The notes below the pieces were generated by a model. It was not told the DNA's origin. It made no database searches and saw only the letters and a program-made list of their open reading frames with translations. Below, in pieces: positions 1 through 5,802 of a stretch of 11,321 bases of DNA (position 1 is its first letter; every line of letters begins with the position of its first letter). This DNA is from JACMOY01 sp046590855. GTDB lineage: Bacteria > Actinomycetota > Actinomycetes > Actinomycetales > Angustibacteraceae. The stretch covers positions 1 to 11,321 of the forward strand of contig JBKJTJ010000378.1 of NCBI GenBank assembly GCA_046590855.1, read 5' to 3'. Made by a program: the position numbers and the translations under genes.

Positions 1-254
1 AGGCCGACGAAACTCGTGGCCGCCAGGTTGTAGACCTCGTCAGGGTGTGAAACTTCCAGCGCATGTAGCAGACTCGAGACGTCGCAGAGGTCGCCATAGA
101 CGAGCTTGACCTTAGGCATCTCACGCTTGAGCCCAGCCAGACGTTGGCTCTCGGGGCGAGCGAGGCCATAGACCTCATAGCCTTTGCCGATCAGCAACTC
201 GGCCAAGAAGTAGCCGTCTTGGCCGGTGATGCCGGTGATCAGCGCGCGAGGCAT
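1..254 (-). CDS. GDP-mannose 4,6-dehydratase-like NAD(P)-dependent sugar dehydratase (SDR), N-terminal part only
   Basis: The gene starts at the ATG complementary to 252-254 and runs off the left edge, so only 84 codons are visible. The product opens with MPRALITGITGQDGYFLAEL, a Rossmann dinucleotide-binding loop (GITGQDG, residues 8-14). Later come GDLCDV (cofactor-proximal Asp) and DEVYNLAATSFVG. These match the GDP-mannose 4,6-dehydratase branch of the extended SDR family, which converts GDP-mannose to GDP-4-keto-6-deoxymannose in the cytosol. The start is fixed by a strong Shine-Dalgarno (GGGAGGA, complement of 258-264) three bases upstream. It follows gmd on the same strand with a 25-base gap, so the two are probably cotranscribed. 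GC is about 60% by hand count, clearly below the genes at the right. The catalytic Ser/Thr and YxxxK lie outside the window. It could therefore be a second dehydratase or a related epimerase/reductase acting on the Gmd product. Family is confident; exact reaction is not. Confidence 0.85.
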   Translation of the reverse strand, partial: MPRALITGITGQDGYFLAELLIGKGYEVYGLARPESQRLAGLKREMPKVKLVYGDLCDVSSLLHALEVSHPDEVYNLAATSFVG

Positions 255-257
255 TGG

Positions 258-264
258 TCCTCCC
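258..264 (-). promoter_or_regulatory. Shine-Dalgarno for the left-edge dehydratase
   Basis: The minus strand reads GGGAGGA, then CCA, then the ATG at 254. It lies in the 25-base gap between the gmd stop and the next start. It settles the start codon and suggests independent ribosome loading on a shared mRNA. Confidence 0.7.
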
Positions 265-279
265 TGTGGAGCTCGTCGG

Positions 280-1293
280 TCAGCGGTCGATGCGGACGAG
301 CTTGCCGGTCATCTGGTCCTCGAGTGACTGGCGGTCGGCGTCGACCATCAGTTCGGCCAGTGCGCGCCAGTCGGTCTGCGCCGTCCAGCCGAGCTGCTTC
401 TCGGCCTTGGCCGGGTCGCCGATGAGCGCGTCGACCTCGGAGGGCCGCTCGTAGCGCTTGTCGGTGCGGACGTACTTCTCGTAGTCCAGGTCGGCGCGGG
501 CGAAGGAGGCTTGGCAGAAGTCTCGGACGCTCGCCGGCTTCCCGGTCGCGACCACGTAGTCGTCGGGCGTGTCCTGCTGCAGCATGCGCCACTGCGCCTC
601 GACGTACTCCTTGGCGTAGCCCCAGTCACGCACCGCGTCCAGGTTGCCCAGGTACAGCGCGTCCTGCAGGCCGGCGGCGATCCGGGCCACGGCCCGGGTG
701 ATCTTGCGGGTCACGAACGTCTCGCCGCGCCGCGGGCTCTCGTGGTTGAACAGGATGCCGTTGCTGGCGTGCATGCCGTACGCCTCGCGGTAGTTCACCG
801 TGGCCCAGTACGAGTAGACCTTCGCGCAGCCGTATGGGCTGCGCGGGTGGAAAGGCGTGTCCTCGTTCTGCGGCGGCGGTGTCGAGCCGAACATCTCCGA
901 CGAGCTCGCCTGGTAGAACCGGGTAGCGACGCCCGAAGCCCTGATGGCCTCCAGCAGCCGGATCGTGCCGATGCCGGTCACGTCGCCGGTGTACTCGGGC
1001 ATCTCGAACGAGACCTTGACGTGGCTCTGGGCCCCGAGGTGGTAGACCTCGTCCGGCTCGATGTCGCGCATGAGGTTGACAAGCATGACCCCGTCCGACA
1101 GGTCGCCGTGGTGCAGCACCAGCTTCGGGTCGGCATCGTGCGGATCCTGGTAGATGTGGTCGATGCGGTCGGTGTTGAACGTCGACGCGCGCCGGATGAT
1201 GCCGTGGACGACATAACCCTTGCCCAGCAGGAGCTCGGCGAGGTACGAGCCGTCCTGACCTGTGATGCCGGTAATCAGCGCGGTTTTCGTCAT
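280..1293 (-). CDS. gmd: GDP-mannose 4,6-dehydratase
   Basis: The 337-residue product is full length for the family. It converts GDP-D-mannose to GDP-4-keto-6-deoxy-D-mannose with a bound NADP, the entry step to GDP-fucose, GDP-rhamnose, colitose and perosamine sugars. Visible motifs are GITGQDG at residues 9-15 (Rossmann loop), GIIRRAS at 31-37 (the NADP-binding Arg region), ASSSEMFG at 129-136 with S131 and E133 at the catalytic Thr/Glu positions of E. coli Gmd, Y154xxxK158, and the family signature NGILFNHESPRRGETFVTRK near 178-197. Ser replaces the usual catalytic Thr, a conservative change. I chose the ATG at 1293 (MTKTALITG) over an in-frame ATG 18 codons upstream. It places the Rossmann strand at the N-terminus as in homologues, and GGAG lies nine bases upstream on the minus strand. 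The gene sits between a methyltransferase and a second GMD-like gene, as in a polysaccharide locus. Confidence 0.96.
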   Translation of the reverse strand: MTKTALITGITGQDGSYLAELLLGKGYVVHGIIRRASTFNTDRIDHIYQDPHDADPKLVLHHGDLSDGVMLVNLMRDIEPDEVYHLGAQSHVKVSFEMPEYTGDVTGIGTIRLLEAIRASGVATRFYQASSSEMFGSTPPPQNEDTPFHPRSPYGCAKVYSYWATVNYREAYGMHASNGILFNHESPRRGETFVTRKITRAVARIAAGLQDALYLGNLDAVRDWGYAKEYVEAQWRMLQQDTPDDYVVATGKPASVRDFCQASFARADLDYEKYVRTDKRYERPSEVDALIGDPAKAEKQLGWTAQTDWRALAELMVDADRQSLEDQMTGKLVRIDR

Positions 1294-1350
1294 GGGCGGG
1301 AACTCCGGTCGGTCGGGGATCGATCCGGCGCTGGTCTCGCGCCGCACGGC

Positions 1351-1377
1351 AGTCTAACTGCGGTCATCCTCTGACAT
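1351..1377 (-). promoter_or_regulatory. Possible promoter for gmd
   Basis: The minus strand carries TAGACT (complement of 1351-1356), fitting the actinobacterial TANNNT -10 pattern. A weak -35-like ATGTCA (complement of 1372-1377) lies 15 bases upstream. The -10 sits inside a small inverted repeat GCAGT-CTA-ACTGC (1349-1361). Spacing is short and the -35 is poor, so this is only a candidate. Readthrough from the methyltransferase gene is the alternative. Confidence 0.25.
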
Positions 1378-1385
1378 CTGCGCCG

Positions 1386-1402
1386 AGCCTGGCGCCAAGG
1401 CT
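1386..1402 (-). terminator. Palindromic hairpin after the methyltransferase gene, possible U-less terminator
   Basis: AGCC-TGGCGCCA-A-GGCT is nearly a complete palindrome and lies 17 bases past the stop of the minus-strand methyltransferase. No T-run follows on the minus strand. Hairpins without U-tracts are common behind actinobacterial genes, but it could equally be a binding site or chance in GC-rich DNA. Confidence 0.25.
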
Positions 1403-1418
1403 GCCCAGACTGATGCAG

Positions 1419-2261
1419 TCAGGGCTTACGCAGGAGGAACGCGTAAAGGCGGCCCGGGGTCTGGTCGGCCGCGTCGGCGGCGCTGGTTAGCGCTGTCAGT
1501 GGACGCCGGGTTACAAGGGCAGACGGGGTACTTCGAAGTGCCCGCCTCAACCGCTTGAAGCGCTCGAGGCGTCTCGTCAGCTCACTCAGGGGATGGGCAT
1601 TTATGGGCGTGTCGAACTGGCCCCAGGTCTTCTCAACGACCAGGCCGGCACCGGTGGCCGCATCCAGGTACTCGTTGAGAGCGAACGCGTGCTCGCCGCC
1701 GTATCGATGATGCAGGGGGTGGTTCTTCAGAAACTGCTCGAGCTGTAAAGGTGTGTCCGCCACGTGCTCTCGCGTGCACAACGCCAGCCCGCCGCGCACC
1801 AGCACCCGCTCGAGCTCGCGCAGGCCTGCAGGTAGGTCGTGGAGGTGGTGCAGGACCTGGCGCGCGTGCACCGCAGACACCGACGCATCAGCGAGGCTGA
1901 GTGACTCACCCCACCCGGTGTGGACAGTGATGTCCAACGCGTGGCCGTTCGCCAGGGAGCTGATCGCCCCCGCGCCGACCTCGTCACTGGGGTCGGGCTC
2001 CACCGCGTGCACGGACCAGCCGGCCTTGGCGAGTGCGTACGAGGCGATCCCGTTGCCAGCACCCAGATCGAGCGCGACACGGCCCGGCGCGGCAGCCAAG
2101 ATCTTGTTCACGGTCGAGAACTCTTTGCTGCCCGCATAGCGCCGCGCCGCCTCGACCACAGGCAGGTCGAAGTAGTTTGCTCGCACGTCTTCTTCGGTGG
2201 CCTGGGTGCGATACCACCGCACAGCCTCCTCCCACGAGTGATGCTGCTGGTCAGACACCAT
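1419..2261 (-). CDS. Class I SAM-dependent methyltransferase of a polysaccharide-type locus
   Basis: The 280-residue product has a Methyltransf_11-type Rossmann fold. Motif I is VALDLGAGNG (residues 62-71), motif II VHAVEPD (84-90) with the acidic ribose-binding Glu, and the post-motif region is AVHARQVLHHLHDL followed by LERVLVRGGLAL. The N-terminal stretch NYFDLPVVEAARRY resembles methyltransferases I associate with capsule and O-antigen clusters; that association is recall, not a search. The substrate is unknown; a sugar hydroxyl or nucleotide-sugar is the reasonable inference from the adjacent gmd. An in-frame ATG at 2327 would add 22 residues, but they look non-homologous and lack a clear ribosome site. 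I prefer the ATG at 2261, which has GAGGG about ten bases upstream on the minus strand; the next codon is GTG. GC of about 62% in sampled stretches is lower than in the core genes to the right. It is divergent from the DUF2516 gene. Confidence 0.85.
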   Translation of the reverse strand: MVSDQQHHSWEEAVRWYRTQATEEDVRANYFDLPVVEAARRYAGSKEFSTVNKILAAAPGRVALDLGAGNGIASYALAKAGWSVHAVEPDPSDEVGAGAISSLANGHALDITVHTGWGESLSLADASVSAVHARQVLHHLHDLPAGLRELERVLVRGGLALCTREHVADTPLQLEQFLKNHPLHHRYGGEHAFALNEYLDAATGAGLVVEKTWGQFDTPINAHPLSELTRRLERFKRLRRALRSTPSALVTRRPLTALTSAADAADQTPGRLYAFLLRKP

Positions 2262-2370
2262 GGGAGCGGCGCCCTCGAGCCCAGTGAGGCTGACGTGGAC
2301 GCAGATGAACCTCACTGGCAGGGACATAGGTCATTCTGGCCACCCTACTCGCGAGAGGACGAGGCTCACC

Positions 2371-2405
2371 GTGCTGACGTGACCGGGGTGTCGCCCGGTC
2401 AGCAC
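2371..2405. repeat. Nested inverted repeat in front of the DUF2516 gene
   Basis: Two overlapping perfect inverted repeats share bases. The outer one is GTGCTGAC (2371-2378) with GTCAGCAC (2398-2405). The inner one is GACCGGG (2381-2387) with CCCGGTC (2394-2400), with a six-base loop. The structure ends two bases before the -10 hexamer of the plus-strand gene and covers its -35 zone. It is therefore placed as an operator would be, in the region shared with the divergent methyltransferase gene. A hairpin terminator for an upstream transcript is an alternative, though no gene enters from that side. Confidence 0.45.
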
Positions 2406-2406
2406 C

Positions 2407-2412
2407 TATCCT
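2407..2412 (+). promoter_or_regulatory. Probable leaderless -10 promoter element of the DUF2516 gene
   Basis: TATCCT fits TANNNT. Its last T is exactly seven bases before the A of the start codon at 2419, so transcription would begin at or beside the ATG. No Shine-Dalgarno is present (GGGGCC precedes the ATG). This geometry is the known signature of leaderless mRNAs in actinobacteria. No good -35 is visible. Confidence 0.5.
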
Positions 2413-2418
2413 GGGGCC

Positions 2419-2754
2419 ATGTTCGGACTCACCTCGGCCCAGTCCGTCGTCTTCCTGCTGCTCGGTGTGGCTGCCTTCGCCGTGCAGGTGGTGGCGCTGG
2501 TCGACTGCATCCGACGCCGGTCCGACGCCTTCGTCGCCGCGGGCAAGCAGACCAAGCAGCGCTGGCTGATCATCTTGGGGGTGGCGACCGCCATCGGCTT
2601 CGTGTCGTTCAACGGGCTGATCCTCAGCCCGGTCGGCTTCCTCAACCTGATCGCCTTCGTGGCAGCGGCGGTGTACCTCGTCGACGTGCGGCCCGCACTG
2701 CGCCAGGTCGGCGGGCGCGGAGGTGGCACCGCCGGCCCGTATGGGCCATGGTGA
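2419..2754 (+). CDS. DUF2516 family small membrane protein
   Basis: The 111-residue product shows three hydrophobic segments, roughly residues 7-29, 48-66 and 72-89. A charged cytosolic-looking loop (IRRRSDAF, then AGKQTKQRW) follows the first. The pattern DCIRRRxDAFVAAGKQTKxxW, then YLVDVRPALR, ending in GPYGPW, is what I recognise as DUF2516, an actinobacterial integral membrane family with no known function. Length is normal for the family. It begins a compact plus-strand run with the cupin and asparaginase genes (32-base gap, then an 8-base overlap), implying cotranscription. The start is supported by a leaderless-type -10 element and by the first membrane segment beginning at once. Nothing in the sequence points to a transport or enzymatic role. 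Confidence 0.88.
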   Translation: MFGLTSAQSVVFLLLGVAAFAVQVVALVDCIRRRSDAFVAAGKQTKQRWLIILGVATAIGFVSFNGLILSPVGFLNLIAFVAAAVYLVDVRPALRQVGGRGGGTAGPYGPW

Positions 2755-2768
2755 TGGCCGATCACCAT
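2748..2768 (+). repeat. Intercistronic hairpin across the DUF2516 stop codon
   Basis: ATGGTGAT (2748-2755), loop GGCCG, ATCACCAT (2761-2768): a perfect 8-bp stem with a 5-base loop. It includes the TGA stop of the upstream gene and ends five bases before the cupin Shine-Dalgarno. It could attenuate or stabilise the operon mRNA, or lower cupin translation. No T-run follows, so a strong terminator is unlikely. Confidence 0.45.
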
Positions 2769-2786
2769 CGACCAGGGGACACGAGC

Positions 2787-3167
2787 ATGAGCACCGATGA
2801 CGCACGCGCGACGCCCGTCGACGACATCTTCGTCGTCCAGCGGCCCTGGGGCCAGTTCCAGCAATTCATCTCCAACCGCACCTGCACGGTGAAGATCATC
2901 ACGGTCGACCCCGGCACCCGGCTGAGCCTGCAGAAGCACGGGCACCGCGACGAGATGTGGCAGGTGCTCGATATCCCGATCGACGTCGAGGTCGACGGGC
3001 GCGAGTGGACGGCGCAGGTCGGCGAGGTCGTCTGGGTGCCCAACGGGGCCGTACACCGGATGGGCAACAAGAACGGCGACCGGCCGGGCCGGCTGCTCGA
3101 GATCGCCTACGGCGAGTTCGATGAGTCCGACATCGAGCGGTTGCAGGACGACTACGCGCGTGAGTGA
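2787..3167 (+). CDS. Cupin protein of the type II phosphomannose isomerase family
   Basis: The 126-residue product is a single cupin domain resembling the C-terminal domain of bifunctional mannose-6-phosphate isomerase/GDP-mannose pyrophosphorylase, which interconverts fructose-6-phosphate and mannose-6-phosphate. Diagnostic stretches are VQRPWGQF, VKIITVDPGTRLSLQKHGHR and VPNGAVHRMGN. The metal ligands of the cupin are visible as H51, H53 and E56 (HGHRDE) and H90. The start ATG at 2787 has AGGGGA at 2774-2779. The long open frame upstream of it has no homology-like content. The protein stands alone, without a nucleotidyltransferase domain. It is therefore either a stand-alone isomerase feeding GDP-mannose (fitting nearby gmd, though on the opposite strand) or a relative with another substrate. 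It overlaps the next gene by eight bases. Confidence 0.85.
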   Translation: MSTDDARATPVDDIFVVQRPWGQFQQFISNRTCTVKIITVDPGTRLSLQKHGHRDEMWQVLDIPIDVEVDGREWTAQVGEVVWVPNGAVHRMGNKNGDRPGRLLEIAYGEFDESDIERLQDDYARE

Positions 3168-4110
3168 GCCCGTCCCGGTCGCCGAGGTCGTCAGGTCCGG
3201 GTTCGTTGAGTCGGTTCATCACGGCAGCGTCGTGGTGCTCGGGTCGGACGGGTCGGTGCAGCTGGCTGTCGGCGACGTCGGGTCGCCGATCTTCCCGCGC
3301 TCGTCGAACAAGCCCGTCCAGGCCGCGGCGATGGTGCGTGCGGGGCTTCCGCTGGACGGCGAGCTGCTGGCCCTCGGATCGGCCTCGCACTCGGGTGAGG
3401 CCTTCCACCTCGACGGCGTGCGCCGCATCCTGGCGTCGGCCGGTCTCGACCTCGAGGCCCTGCAGAACACCCCCGACCTACCGCTGGACGAGGCGGCGCG
3501 CAATGCCTGGCTGGCCGCCGGGCACCCGAAGTCGTCGCTGGCCCAGAACTGCTCGGGCAAGCACGCCGCGATGCTCGCGACCTGTGTCGCCGCCGGCTGG
3601 GACGTCGCCACCTACCGCGACCCCGCGCACCCGCTGCAGCAGCTGATGAACGCCACCCTGGCCGAGCTGGCGGGCGAGCCGGTGGCCGCGACCGGCGTCG
3701 ACGGCTGCGGCGCCCCCGTCATGGCCGTCTCGCTCACCGGGCTGGCCCGGGCGTTCGCCGCGATCGCCACCGCCGGCGCCGACACCGCCGAGGGCCGCGT
3801 CGCCGCCGCCATCTCGGCCAACCCGGCCTGGCTGGGTGGGACGGGTCGCGACGTCACCGCGTTCATCGAGGGCATCCCGGGATTGGTCGCGAAGGACGGC
3901 GCCGAGGCCGTCTACGCCGCAGCGCTGCCCGACGGCCGGGCCGTGGCGCTCAAGATCGCGGACGGCGGTGGCCGGGCTGCCCCCGTCGTCCTGGCGGCCG
4001 GCCTGCGGGCCGCAGGAGTCCGGGCCGAGGTGCTCGACAGGCTGGCGGAGGCGCCGGTGCTCGGGCACGGCCAGCCGGTCGGCGTCGTCCGGTCGCTGTC
4101 GCTGAGCTGA
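3160..4110 (+). CDS. Class 3 (Rhizobium-type, Asparaginase_II family) L-asparaginase
   Basis: The 316-residue product should hydrolyse L-asparagine to aspartate and ammonia in the cytosol; no signal peptide is seen. The fold is the serine beta-lactamase-like one known from Rhizobium etli ReAV. Its hallmark motifs are present: RSSNKPVQ with S48 and K51, the same numbers as the ReAV nucleophile pair; SASHSGE near 74-80; QNCSGKH with C131 and K134; and VDGCGAP with C183. The last two motifs supply the Cys/Lys/Cys zinc site in ReAV. A further conserved Lys is in ALKIADGG (K265). The start is the GTG at 3160, inside the end of the cupin gene (GTGAGTGA overlap), with AGGA at 3145-3148. An upstream ATG at 3121 would add 13 non-homologous residues. 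The 8-base overlap implies translational coupling. The gene converges on a diguanylate cyclase gene 15 bases away. It is unrelated to the type I/II bacterial asparaginases used clinically. Confidence 0.92.
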   Translation: MSEPVPVAEVVRSGFVESVHHGSVVVLGSDGSVQLAVGDVGSPIFPRSSNKPVQAAAMVRAGLPLDGELLALGSASHSGEAFHLDGVRRILASAGLDLEALQNTPDLPLDEAARNAWLAAGHPKSSLAQNCSGKHAAMLATCVAAGWDVATYRDPAHPLQQLMNATLAELAGEPVAATGVDGCGAPVMAVSLTGLARAFAAIATAGADTAEGRVAAAISANPAWLGGTGRDVTAFIEGIPGLVAKDGAEAVYAAALPDGRAVALKIADGGGRAAPVVLAAGLRAAGVRAEVLDRLAEAPVLGHGQPVGVVRSLSLS

Positions 4111-4117
4111 GCGACGC

Positions 4118-4133
4118 GGGGCTGCTCAGCCCC
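4118..4133. terminator. Short bidirectional hairpin between convergent genes
   Basis: GGGGCT (4118-4123), loop GCTC, AGCCCC (4128-4133): a perfect GC-rich 6-bp stem in the 15-base gap between the asparaginase and cyclase genes. It includes the cyclase stop codon. Its location suits a shared terminator, but there is no T-run on either strand. Confidence 0.4.
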
Positions 4134-5700
4134 CGGTGACCCGGTCGCGGCCGCCGTTCTTGCTGACGTAGAGCCGCTGGTCGGCGGTGGTGAGCAGCTC
4201 GGACGGCGTGGCAACGCCGGCGTAGGTCGAGACGACACCCAGGCTGACGGTCACCGGGATGTCGCCGACGACGGGCTGCCAGGGATGCTCGCGGACGGCG
4301 AGGCGCAGGGTCTCGCAGGCGGCCAGGGCGGCGGCGTCGTCCAGGCCGGGCAGGACGACGAGGAACTCCTCGCCGCCGAGGCGCGCCGCGAACCCGCCCC
4401 GTTCGACGGTGGCCGACTGCAGCATCGATGACAGCCGGCGCAGCACCTCGTCGCCGGTGTCGTGCGAGAGCGTGTCGTTGACCCGCTTGAAGTGGTCGAG
4501 GTCGGCGATGGCCACCGCGAGGGACGTCGCGTCCTCGCGCCCGCGGGCCAGCAGCGCGGGCAGCCGGTCGTCGACGTACCGGCGGTTGTACAGACCGGTC
4601 AGCGGGTCGCGCAGCGACATCTCGCGGAAGCGCCGGCTGCTGCGCTGGGCCTCCTCGGTCTGGAAGACGGCGTGCAGGGTGCGCGAGCGGGCCTCACGCT
4701 CGGCCGTCGACAGCGCCTCGTTCAGCTCGAAGAACTCCACGTGCTTGACGTACGCGTCAGCGAAGCGGCCCTCGGCGGCGTAGACGGCGGCCTGCTCCTG
4801 CATCACGCGGGCCATGACCTCCTGCAGGTCGCGCTCGGCGCACAGGTCGGCGGCGCGGCGCAGGCTGGCCGACGCCCGGTCGGTGTCACCGCGCATCCGC
4901 TGGCACTCAGCGAGCGTGAGCAGCACCTCGGGCAGGTCGTCGCTCTCGGGGAAGTGCGTCTGGTCGGCGTCCAGCAGCGGGCTGAGCGTCCGCTCGGCCG
5001 CGCCGAAGTCACCGGCGAGCATCTGAGCCCGCGCCAGCGTGTCGACGAAGGACGGCTCGAGCGCGACGCCGTGCCGGGAGGCCAGCCGCTGCATCCGCCG
5101 GGCCGCGGCCATCGACGCCTCGGCGTCACCGGCCCAGTACTCGATGAACGCCATGTTGTTCAGCACCGCGATGCGCAGGCGGACGTCGCCGGTGGACTCG
5201 GCGATCCGCAGCACCGTGCGGATCCGGTCGCGGGCGGCGTCGAAGGACTGCGTGCGCGCGAGCGCCAGCCCCAGCGCCATCTCGTGGTCGGCGCGCAGCC
5301 GGGGCAGCGCGTCGGGGCTCAGCATCTCGACGCCGCGCACCGCGTGCTCGAGTGAGGCTGCCGTGTCACCCAGCCGCTGGTAGAACGTGCTCAGCAGGCG
5401 CTCGCTTCGCGCCCGCAGGTGGGCGTGCCCGTGGTCGATGGCCCACGACTGCACCTGCAGGACGATCGTGCCGGCGCCCGCGGTGTTGCCCGCCCGGCCG
5501 ATGACGTCGGCGTGCACCAGCCGAGCGCGCAGGGCGAGGTCCTCGGCGCCCCACTCGGTCGCCAGCCGGCCCAGTGCGAGGGCGGGCTCGGCGGCCGCCT
5601 CGGGGTCGTCGTACGGCGCGAGCTCGAGGACGTCCAGCGCCGCGGCCAGCGTGGCGAGGTCGCCGGGGGAGGCGGGGTCGACGACGCGGTCGGCTGTCAC
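4126..5700 (-). CDS. Diguanylate cyclase (GGDEF) with N-terminal TPR-like repeats
   Basis: The 524-residue product has two parts. Residues about 20-340 are Ala/Leu/Arg-rich paired helices with TPR-like spacing (for example LALGRLATEWGAEDLALRAR and DTAASLEHAVRGVEML) and probably bind a partner or ligand. Residues about 360-520 form a GGDEF domain that condenses two GTP into cyclic di-GMP. It opens with LRDPLTGLYNRRY and contains the active loop GGEEF at 442-446, a functional variant of GGDEF. Substrate-side residues DLDHFKRVND are intact. The usual inhibitory site RxxD just before the active loop is absent (ERGG there), so product feedback by that route is unlikely. No membrane segment or signal peptide is visible; it should be cytosolic. 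The start is the GTG at 5700 with a purine-rich GGTGGGGCGAGG just upstream. The frame stays open far upstream, antisense to dacB, but that is a GC artefact. It is divergent from dacB. Confidence 0.92.
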   Translation of the reverse strand: MTADRVVDPASPGDLATLAAALDVLELAPYDDPEAAAEPALALGRLATEWGAEDLALRARLVHADVIGRAGNTAGAGTIVLQVQSWAIDHGHAHLRARSERLLSTFYQRLGDTAASLEHAVRGVEMLSPDALPRLRADHEMALGLALARTQSFDAARDRIRTVLRIAESTGDVRLRIAVLNNMAFIEYWAGDAEASMAAARRMQRLASRHGVALEPSFVDTLARAQMLAGDFGAAERTLSPLLDADQTHFPESDDLPEVLLTLAECQRMRGDTDRASASLRRAADLCAERDLQEVMARVMQEQAAVYAAEGRFADAYVKHVEFFELNEALSTAEREARSRTLHAVFQTEEAQRSSRRFREMSLRDPLTGLYNRRYVDDRLPALLARGREDATSLAVAIADLDHFKRVNDTLSHDTGDEVLRRLSSMLQSATVERGGFAARLGGEEFLVVLPGLDDAAALAACETLRLAVREHPWQPVVGDIPVTVSLGVVSTYAGVATPSELLTTADQRLYVSKNGGRDRVTGG

Positions 5701-5802
5701 CCTCGCCCCACCTCTGATTGCAGTATCAACGACCTGGCCAGTATCGCGCGGGTTCCGCGGACGGTGGGCGTATCGGTCACATCGGGTGACACCATCACCC
5801 GT
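5701..5802. promoter_or_regulatory. Divergent intergenic region between the diguanylate cyclase and dacB genes
   Basis: This 102-base gap must hold both promoters. For dacB a candidate is TTGCAG (5718-5723), an 18-base spacer, then TATCGC (5742-5747). On the minus strand GATACTG occurs twice about 20 bases apart and could supply a -10 (GATACT) for the cyclase gene. All matches are weak. An inverted repeat beside the dacB start is listed separately. Confidence 0.35.
5783..5801 (+). repeat. Inverted repeat abutting the dacB start codon
   Basis: CGGGTGA (5783-5789), spacer CACCA, TCACCCG (5795-5801): a perfect 7-bp stem ending one base before the ATG. It overlaps a second repeat, GTCAC (5776-5780) with GTGAC (5786-5790). 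The only Shine-Dalgarno-like bases (GGTGA) lie inside the stem. It could be an operator or an mRNA hairpin limiting translation. Confidence 0.4.

Noticed and set aside
511..1374. 287-codon plus-strand open frame opposite gmd
   Set aside because: It is a shadow of gmd; the protein has no recognisable domain, while gmd is conserved end to end.
1920..2786. Long plus-strand open frame upstream of and in frame with the cupin
   Set aside because: It is antisense to the methyltransferase and out of frame with the DUF2516 gene, both real. Cupin homology starts only after the ATG at 2787, which has its own ribosome site.
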